64,000 nt of DNA from Moraxella sp. ZY210820. GTDB lineage: Bacteria > Pseudomonadota > Gammaproteobacteria > Pseudomonadales > Moraxellaceae. Positions 55,860-61,984 of this stretch are shown here, in pieces. The number at the start of each line of letters is the position of its first letter. Positions within the stretch are counted from its first letter, which is position 1. Position numbers and translations under genes: made by a program. The stretch covers positions 310,001 to 374,000 of the forward strand of contig NZ_CP089978.1 in NCBI RefSeq assembly GCF_030674635.1, in the 5' to 3' direction. The notes below the pieces were generated by a model. That model searched no databases and was not told the origin of the DNA. It saw only the letters and a list, made by a program, of their open reading frames with translations.

Positions 55860-57020
55860 TCATTTCTTTAGACCAAAAAATGCAATGATTAACGCAATAC
55901 ATTGCACCATAAATAAGGTAATCACCGTCCACGTCCATTGACCATAAGCATATGCCATTGCACAAATCCATGCTCCAATAAAACCACCCAAATAATAACC
56001 ACTATAATAAATGCCAGAAGCCAAAGAACGCCCTTGTTGCACATTTATGGCAATATAAGAAATCGTTGCTGATTGAGTAATAAACACACCTGTGGACATC
56101 AATGTTAAAGCGATAATCACTCCTGTTAAAGGATTGACTAAACTTAATAACACGCCTAACATAGATAACATCGTTGCTCCCATAATAATGCATTGAGTCC
56201 CAAAACGATGAATAAGCTGACCTGCGATAGGCGTAATCACCATGCCAATAAGATAAATCGCAAAAATATTCGCCAAATCTGCACTCGATAAACGGTAGGG
56301 TTCATTTGCTAAATGTAAATTGATATAGGTAAAACAACCCACTAATGAAAATAAAACGCACATTCCCAATAAAGCGGGCATGATAATATGACGATTGCTT
56401 AAGTGTTGTTTAAAAATTTGTAATGATGATTTTAAATTTTGATTGGCAATAAAATTTTTAGATGAAGGTAATTGCCAAGCGACCCAAATTGCTCCAATTA
56501 AGGTAGCAACACCCATGATGATAAATGCTTTTCGCCAACCCATGATTTCTTGTAAATGTCCTAAAATAAAGCGTCCTAAAAATCCGCCCAATACCGTACC
56601 TGAAACATACATCGACATAGATTGACTTAAATGTTTACCTGAAATTTCTTCACCGATATAAGCGATGGTAACCACAGTAATTCCCGGGACAGCAATGCCT
56701 TGTACAAAGCGTAAAATAATCATGGCATTAAGTGATGGTGCAAAACTCATGAGAAATGTAGGAATTGCTAAACCTAAAATAGATAAAATAATGATATTTT
56801 TACGCCCAAAACGGTCAGATAATAAACCAATAAAAGGTGAAATAATGGCTATCCCAATGACCGTAGCACCAACCATTAAACCGAGTTGCGTTTCATTGGC
56901 AGAAAAATCTTGTTGTAAAATAGGTAAAATAGCTTGTACGGAATAAACTTGCAAAAAGGCAAATAAGCCAATGATGGCAAAAGTAAGTTTTAAAAGCAAT
57001 GAGATGGAATGATTTATCAT
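55860..57020 (-). CDS. MFS transporter (YnfM-like)
   Basis: 386 aa with 12 predicted helices, an inner-membrane proton-linked carrier. Motif A is GLLSDRFGRKNIII (about 64-77), and motif C-like GFLGRFILGHL and the second-half loop GQLIHRFGTQC are visible. The substrate is unknown; drug/sugar efflux relatives are common. Its ATG overlaps the stop of the upstream DUF3800 gene by 4 bp (ATGA), so the two are translationally coupled. It lies behind the structured RNA at 57565-57703. Confidence 0.85.
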   Translation of the reverse strand: MINHSISLLLKLTFAIIGLFAFLQVYSVQAILPILQQDFSANETQLGLMVGATVIGIAIISPFIGLLSDRFGRKNIIILSILGLAIPTFLMSFAPSLNAMIILRFVQGIAVPGITVVTIAYIGEEISGKHLSQSMSMYVSGTVLGGFLGRFILGHLQEIMGWRKAFIIMGVATLIGAIWVAWQLPSSKNFIANQNLKSSLQIFKQHLSNRHIIMPALLGMCVLFSLVGCFTYINLHLANEPYRLSSADLANIFAIYLIGMVITPIAGQLIHRFGTQCIIMGATMLSMLGVLLSLVNPLTGVIIALTLMSTGVFITQSATISYIAINVQQGRSLASGIYYSGYYLGGFIGAWICAMAYAYGQWTWTVITLFMVQCIALIIAFFGLKK

Positions 57021-57550
57021 AAGTGTTTTAACTCAATATAATCATGTCTAATTTGATTAGAATGAATAAACTGACGCATAACTAACTCTTGATATTCCCC
57101 CATATTCCATTTAATATTCAAATACTCACTTCTTCTATCTGGAATAAAATCTACAAATGGTGTATCACAAATATAATCTAATACTAATTTTTTAACCATA
57201 TAATTATATAAGGCATTTGGATTACGATTGATTTTTGTTGGGATATTATTTTTATTGAGCGTAATTGAATAAAGATGAATATCTTGATGTTGTTTAAGTA
57301 ATTTTTTTGTTAGAGATAAAAACAATGATTTATCTGCACGATTTAGATGAACTGATTTTAATTCATGTTGCAACGGACGTTTTCTTTTTTGATGAAGTGC
57401 TTTAACAATTCGTTTGATATATTTAGTTTTATGCTCGGGAATACAAATTACAGATAATGTAAGCATACGACTAGAACCACCTTGTTGATAAGGTTTATCC
57501 AAACGCCAGCCTAAATCACCACTTTCATCAAGAAAAATTAATGAATGCAT
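57017..57550 (-). CDS. DUF3800 protein, short C-terminus
   Basis: 177 aa. The N-terminal motif SLIFLDESGDLGWRL is the DUF3800 signature (an RNase H-like fold with a catalytic-type D in DESG). The middle LQHELKSVHLNRADKSLFLS and VDFIPDRRSEYLNIKWNM fit the family, but the family's C-terminal D/Q-x-A-D region (about 60-70 residues) is missing: the chain ends in IELKHL where the next gene begins. DUF3800 proteins occur in mobile and defence contexts, without a settled function. The start is 14 nt after the hairpin of the structured RNA. Confidence 0.7.
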   Translation of the reverse strand: MHSLIFLDESGDLGWRLDKPYQQGGSSRMLTLSVICIPEHKTKYIKRIVKALHQKRKRPLQHELKSVHLNRADKSLFLSLTKKLLKQHQDIHLYSITLNKNNIPTKINRNPNALYNYMVKKLVLDYICDTPFVDFIPDRRSEYLNIKWNMGEYQELVMRQFIHSNQIRHDYIELKHL

Positions 57551-57564
57551 AAAAATATTTACCC

Positions 57565-57703
57565 AACAAAAAAGCTCCGAAAAAGGAGCTTTTTATTAAA
57601 TTGTAGCACCTAGTGGCAACTTACTTAAAGTAAATTTACGATGACCGTAGTATTTGTCGTACCAATTTCTAGGTGTGGAATATTTATACTACACTACGGC
57701 TAC
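57565..57703 (-). ncRNA. Structured RNA: leader of the DUF3800-MFS operon or stand-alone sRNA
   Basis: About 139 nt on the minus strand between a consensus promoter and a terminator. Seen pairings (plus-strand coordinates): GTAG(C) 57603-57607 with (G)CTAC 57699-57703; CACCTAG 57607-57613 with CTAGGTG 57669-57675; TACGA 57637-57641 with TCGTA 57657-57661; a small TTACTTAAAGTAA hairpin at 57621-57633. An alternative 7-bp pairing joins CCGTAGT 57645-57651 to ACTACGG 57693-57699. The terminator hairpin lies 14 nt before the DUF3800 start, so this could be a terminating leader. It matches no RNA family I know. Confidence 0.6.
57569..57594. terminator. Terminator hairpin of the structured RNA
   Basis: A perfect 10-bp stem AAAAAGCTCC / GGAGCTTTTT with a 6-nt loop, T-rich on the minus strand (TTTTTTG) and on the plus strand. 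Confidence 0.9.
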
Positions 57704-57709
57704 AGTTTC

Positions 57710-57738
57710 AGTATAAAATCAAACAATCACTTTGTCAA
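57710..57738 (-). promoter_or_regulatory. Consensus sigma-70 promoter of the structured RNA
   Basis: On the minus strand TTGACA (57738-57733), a 17-bp spacer and TATACT (57715-57710). The predicted start is G at 57703. One of the best promoter matches in the window. It lies just past the stop of the ABC permease gene. Confidence 0.75.
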
Positions 57739-57739
57739 G

Positions 57740-59101
57740 TTAGACTTTCATTATAATCATCCACATCACATACAGCAAAATAAAGCCGATTAAACTTAAA
57801 TTGACACTATTAAAACGTGGTGCAATGTTACGGCTTAAATGATATAAAACGAAAATCGTACTCATATAAACGACCAATTGAGAAGCAAAACTCGCAAAAG
57901 CAAAATGTTTATTATCATCAAAGTGATTTTGCTGGATAACAGTTTGGTAAAAATTCGTATCAATACTTGGAATGATGACCGCTAATAATCCCATCGTCAG
58001 TAATGCAACTGGTAACAAAATCACCCAAATCGGTAAAATATCAAGCATTTTGCGTAGCTGTTTTGCTTTAAAATATTGCCATGCTAAACTAAACGTTTGT
58101 GGACGATTATCCTGACAAATCAATGAGATACCGCACGCTACCGAATAAATAATCACACTATAGACTGAAAAATAGTACATCAACGCAGATGATTTTGCAA
58201 AACTGATGTCAATATATTTTTCACTTGTGTAATCATAACTGCCGATAGTTAGGGTATTTTGTAAAAACAAACTATCAATCACGATTAAAACATAAGGCAA
58301 AATCAACACAATCATCAGCCAATAAATATGCGTTGATTTTAAATGCAATTTATATGACATTGATTTATTGAGTAAAAATAATGCAATCACCGTTGCCAAC
58401 ACAGCATAACTGAACAAATGCCAAATATTTAAATCAGTATGATAGTTAAAAAATGGCAAAATATCTAAACGAGAATTATAGTCAAATCGATCTAAAGTTG
58501 AATTTAAAAAGAAACCACCCACAACTGCCAATAAACCCAGCTGAAAATAGGTGCCATTCCATTCATATTGACTACGTTTAAACTGTAACTCATTGATAAT
58601 AAACAAACTCGCACAGCAAATAGTAAACATCGGCATCATCAGTACAAAATGCAAAATATGCTGTCTAATATCTTCAGAAACTAGACTATAACTGTATGTT
58701 TCACTATCTGGTACATACAGCACTACCCCCAAAAACATCAACAGCATACAAATGATTAAACTTGCCCATGCCAAAATTGGGGTAATAAATAAGCGTGTCC
58801 ATGACAGTTGCCACGATGTCAGCGTGGACATACGCAACTGATCCCAAAATTGTGATTGAATATCCTGTTTAAAACTACGTTGTAGCATAATCGCCATGGC
58901 AATATTGGAAATCCAAAAGCCTGTAAATGCCACCGTTTGTAAATGCTCAAAACGATAACCATCATGATAATTAATTGAATTATAACTAAAAAATCCATAG
59001 CAAAAAATAATCACACATAATAATGGCAAACTAAAATTGAGCCACATTAAGCGTTGAAATTCAGCATTAAAATAGATTTTAGGGATTTTGATAGCACTCA
59101 T
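57740..59101 (-). CDS. ABC transporter permease-like membrane protein
   Basis: 453 aa from the ATG at 59101, behind GGGAG (59108-59112); a Met 7 codons earlier would overlap the previous stop. About 11-12 hydrophobic helices in two blocks (25-210 and 215-453), e.g. LLCVIIFCYGFFSY, PILAWASLIICMLLMFLGVVLYV, WVILLPVALLTMGLLAVII and SLIGFILLYVMWMIIM. No strong family motif. Its position 1-2 bp behind the ATPase gene indicates the membrane half of an ABC exporter. Function unknown. Confidence 0.75.
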   Translation of the reverse strand: MSAIKIPKIYFNAEFQRLMWLNFSLPLLCVIIFCYGFFSYNSINYHDGYRFEHLQTVAFTGFWISNIAMAIMLQRSFKQDIQSQFWDQLRMSTLTSWQLSWTRLFITPILAWASLIICMLLMFLGVVLYVPDSETYSYSLVSEDIRQHILHFVLMMPMFTICCASLFIINELQFKRSQYEWNGTYFQLGLLAVVGGFFLNSTLDRFDYNSRLDILPFFNYHTDLNIWHLFSYAVLATVIALFLLNKSMSYKLHLKSTHIYWLMIVLILPYVLIVIDSLFLQNTLTIGSYDYTSEKYIDISFAKSSALMYYFSVYSVIIYSVACGISLICQDNRPQTFSLAWQYFKAKQLRKMLDILPIWVILLPVALLTMGLLAVIIPSIDTNFYQTVIQQNHFDDNKHFAFASFASQLVVYMSTIFVLYHLSRNIAPRFNSVNLSLIGFILLYVMWMIIMKV

Positions 59102-59102
59102 A

Positions 59103-60053
59103 TTATGCTCCCGTTTCATCATGATGTAATGTTTTTTGATAAGTGTGTAATAAACTTTCTTTTAAAATTTCCACGCCGATGAGTGGTAATTGTTTTTCTA
59201 CACAGTATTGAATAATTTCGATACGCTTTTGTGTTTCAGGTGAAATACTGGCAATCACACTCATTTGTTTTTCATCGAACTGTAAATGACTTAAATGTGG
59301 TGCTTGCTTTAAAGTATTGTATATTTCATCATTCCATTGTGCAAAACGTAACACAAGCGGAATACTTTGTTGTCCTGTATAAATAAATTGACTATTTTCA
59401 TGGTTAATCGCTTGATGTTTAACGATTTTCCCTTGTTTTAACACCAGAATATGGGTGCAATATTCATCAAGCTCAGACAAAATATGGCTAGAGACTAACA
59501 ACGTCATGCCTTGTGCTTTTAAACGGTTAAATAATTGTGATAATTCATGGCGTGCTTCTGGGTCAAGTCCACTTGCTGGCTCATCTAAAATCAATAACTT
59601 AGGTTGATGAATAATCACTTGCCCAATGCCAACACGCTGACGTTGCCCACGAGATAACTCACGAATACGATGATGTAATTTATGCTCTAAGTTTAATAAT
59701 TGAGCGGTTTGTGCCACCGCTTCAGGAATTTTTTCGCTGGCAACACCTTTGGCATGAGCTGAATAGGTCCAATATTGTAAAATGGTCAGTTGTTCGGATA
59801 AACCAAAAATATCAGGTAAATAACCAAGTTGTGTATAGCTATGTTGCGGGTTGGCTAAAATTGGTTCGCCATTGAGTAAAACTTGTCCTTGTCGTGGAAT
59901 TTCTAAACCTGCAATACAACGCATTAGCGTAGATTTACCTGCACCGTTCGGTCCGATGAGACCTGTAATGCTGTTTTCATGTAAGTTAATATTAATGTCA
60001 AACAGAATTTGTTGTTCGCCATAATAAAAACTGAGTTGTTGGATTTCTATCAT
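59103..60053 (-). CDS. ABC transporter ATP-binding protein
   Basis: 316 aa. Walker A GPNGAGKST (36-44), Q-loop around YLPDIFG, signature LSRGQRQRVGIGQ (about 138-150), Walker B LLILDEPASGLDPEAR (about 157-172), and the switch histidine in LLVSSHIL. A C-terminal extension of about 95 residues (after 220) may contact the permease. Of the CcmA-like exporter type. An 11-bp inverted repeat sits 8-32 bp upstream of its start. Upstream gene of the two-gene operon. Confidence 0.92.
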   Translation of the reverse strand: MIEIQQLSFYYGEQQILFDININLHENSITGLIGPNGAGKSTLMRCIAGLEIPRQGQVLLNGEPILANPQHSYTQLGYLPDIFGLSEQLTILQYWTYSAHAKGVASEKIPEAVAQTAQLLNLEHKLHHRIRELSRGQRQRVGIGQVIIHQPKLLILDEPASGLDPEARHELSQLFNRLKAQGMTLLVSSHILSELDEYCTHILVLKQGKIVKHQAINHENSQFIYTGQQSIPLVLRFAQWNDEIYNTLKQAPHLSHLQFDEKQMSVIASISPETQKRIEIIQYCVEKQLPLIGVEILKESLLHTYQKTLHHDETGA

Positions 60054-60060
60054 TGCTATT

Positions 60061-60085
60061 TACTCAAATGAATATCATTTGAGTA
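60061..60085. promoter_or_regulatory. 11-bp inverted repeat upstream of the ABC operon
   Basis: TACTCAAATGA-ATA-TCATTTGAGTA, perfect arms. A minus-strand TATACT (60087-60082) overlaps its outer end. Likely an operator for a regulator (GntR/YtrA-type ABC operons have similar sites) or a leader hairpin. No regulator gene is adjacent. Confidence 0.6.
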
Positions 60086-60203
60086 TAATTGATTTTTTAT
60101 GAATGAAAATGTTTTTTTGTAAAAGATAGATAATGTTATGTTATATGATTGTTAATTGAGTATTGATGAATGGCTGATGTACAGCCATTCATCAGTGTTG
60201 AAA

Positions 60204-61178
60204 TTAGCCTAAGAATAGATTAATTTTTGCGTAAAGCCATGGTAAGGCGGTGGCAATGAAAATACTCATCGCTAAACCAAACATCAATTTCATTGCATCT
60301 TTACTTACGGTAAGTGAAGTTAATTTGCTATCTACACCCTTTAAGTGCATTGAATACGCAAATTCACGTCCTGCGAGTAAACCTAAGAATACCCATGTGG
60401 TACTCATAGGGATATTACTCCACTCTTTAAATACCAATAAAATAATCGCATACATAAAATCAATAACTGTTGCAGAGCGAATATCGGTTACGCCTGTTTT
60501 GGTGTCTACAATGTGCTGAATTGCACCACCACGTTGATAGAAAATTACACCCAGTAATGCAACAAATACTGCAATGGCAAAATACATAAATTCTAATGGA
60601 ACTTGACGTGGGACATAGACAAAAATATTTGCCAAGTCTTGAATTAACCATTGACTCCATAAAAATGCGGTTGCCAACCATTGTAAAACAATCCATGTGC
60701 GTGTTGGCGGTAAGTGGCGAGTTTCACTAAAATAAACACTTACTTTTTTCAGTACCCAACGGTAAATCACAATAGCAGCGATAAATGCAACAGCATAACC
60801 CATCATCGATTTAGTGAGCATGGAGCTTAGGCTACTTGGTGAAAATATTGTTAAAACTAAAAATGTTGTACTAACAGGAATACCATATTTAGTGAGAATA
60901 ATCAATAATATAGGTGGTATAATATACAACCATGTAATACCTGAATCAGGGAAAGGAATAGTTTCTAAACGTCCATAAGATGCATCGCCTGTACCTGAGA
61001 CATACCAACCATACATTAATACAGCGATTAAAATAACACTGGTATAAATCCATAATACCCACCAAGGGCGATGAGAGTTTGATGAAATAAATGTACCTAA
61101 AGTTTGTGGGACATCATTTGCAACGATTGAATAGGCTGCCAAACAAAAGCCTATAATCATTAAAACTTCAATGCTCAA
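60204..61178 (-). CDS. Inorganic-phosphate-transporter-like (PiT family) membrane protein
   Basis: 324 aa with nine or ten hydrophobic helices. The N-terminal NDVPQTLGTFIS (21-32) and the later PVSTTFLVLTIFSPSSLSSM and IPMSTTWVFLGLLAGREFAYS mirror the internally repeated PiT signatures (GANDVANSFGT, S-T-T-x), but both are altered: the first has P/Q in place of A/N, and the repeats are reduced. Also smaller than PitA (about 490 aa). Substrate is unclear; phosphate or another anion is a guess. Single gene, with 110 bp to the toxin gene upstream. Confidence 0.65.
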   Translation of the reverse strand: MSIEVLMIIGFCLAAYSIVANDVPQTLGTFISSNSHRPWWVLWIYTSVILIAVLMYGWYVSGTGDASYGRLETIPFPDSGITWLYIIPPILLIILTKYGIPVSTTFLVLTIFSPSSLSSMLTKSMMGYAVAFIAAIVIYRWVLKKVSVYFSETRHLPPTRTWIVLQWLATAFLWSQWLIQDLANIFVYVPRQVPLEFMYFAIAVFVALLGVIFYQRGGAIQHIVDTKTGVTDIRSATVIDFMYAIILLVFKEWSNIPMSTTWVFLGLLAGREFAYSMHLKGVDSKLTSLTVSKDAMKLMFGLAMSIFIATALPWLYAKINLFLG

Positions 61179-61288
61179 AAGAATAATCCTAGATTGTAAA
61201 TGGTATAGTTATTTTATCGTTATCTTATTACAATTTGATGACAGTAGATATAAAAATGGAGATATTTTGAATAAATGATTTTATCTAT

Positions 61289-61654
61289 CTATAAAATTTC
61301 ACTTTCAGTTGGTAAATTAAAAGGTGGATGATAAGCCATAGCAACGATATGAATTCTATCATCAAAGCGTTGATAATGCAGGATATATTCACTCACTTGT
61401 TCGCCATTACTTGCAGTTTCATAGTACGGAATACCAATATGATAATGCCAAAAATGATGTTTTTGAGCATATTTTACTTTTTTTGCCCAATATGGGTCAT
61501 CTGTAGGAACATTGTCTGAGTTTTTATTACGACCTTTTAAGCCATTTAATCCGTGATTTTCTACATATTGGATAAATTCCGCAATTTTTATGCGGTCAGC
61601 TAGGGGAAAATGAGCAACTTTATTTTTAAAATCTTCGCTTAAAGTAACCCTCAT
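61289..61654 (-). CDS. YafO-like toxin of a type II toxin-antitoxin pair
   Basis: 121 aa from the ATG at 61654; an ATG at 61672 is rejected since 61654 overlaps the antitoxin stop as ATGA. The segment YWAKKVKYAQKHHFWHYHIGIPYYE...SEYILHYQRFDDRIHIVAMAYHPPF has the strand pattern of YafO/RelE-type mRNA interferases (H-V-H-L then ILVY-x-R then a final H-P strand). The catalytic residues of this group are poorly defined. The antitoxin lies directly upstream, the usual order. Identification rests on pattern and arrangement. Confidence 0.65.
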   Translation of the reverse strand: MRVTLSEDFKNKVAHFPLADRIKIAEFIQYVENHGLNGLKGRNKNSDNVPTDDPYWAKKVKYAQKHHFWHYHIGIPYYETASNGEQVSEYILHYQRFDDRIHIVAMAYHPPFNLPTESEIL

Positions 61655-61884
61655 TTTGCACCGCCAAGCCAATTTGCTAATTGCTCAGCATTATCAAATT
61701 TTGGTACAGAGACAACACCACTGTTTAATGCTTTGTCTAATTCATCAATATCGAAATTAAAAGGACGTTCTATTCGTGTAGGGGTAGCAATTAATTTTCC
61801 ATCAACAAGTTTTAATTCAACAGCAGGATGTTGTTGCATATATTGTTGGAAAATAGGTGGTAAAGTGGCTAATTCAAAAATCAT
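61651..61884 (-). CDS. Antitoxin of the YafO-like pair
   Basis: 77 aa from the ATG at 61884 (MIFELATLPPIFQQY); a longer reading from 61941 adds 19 residues without a ribosome site. Short, acidic protein with a beta-hairpin-like middle (VELKLVDGKLIATP) and a C-terminal acidic helix (FDIDELDKALNSG, FDNAEQLANWLGG). It overlaps the toxin by 4 bp (ATGA). No DNA-binding motif is recognised. Similar small proteins precede YafO-type toxins in proteobacteria. Confidence 0.55.
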   Translation of the reverse strand: MIFELATLPPIFQQYMQQHPAVELKLVDGKLIATPTRIERPFNFDIDELDKALNSGVVSVPKFDNAEQLANWLGGAK

Positions 61885-61984
61885 TATTTTTACTCCATCA
61901 TTAAGTTTATAAAAAATATAGGTTATTGAAAAATAAAGCATAAGTAAGGCACATATTAAGTACCTTACTATGATAACCCATGAA

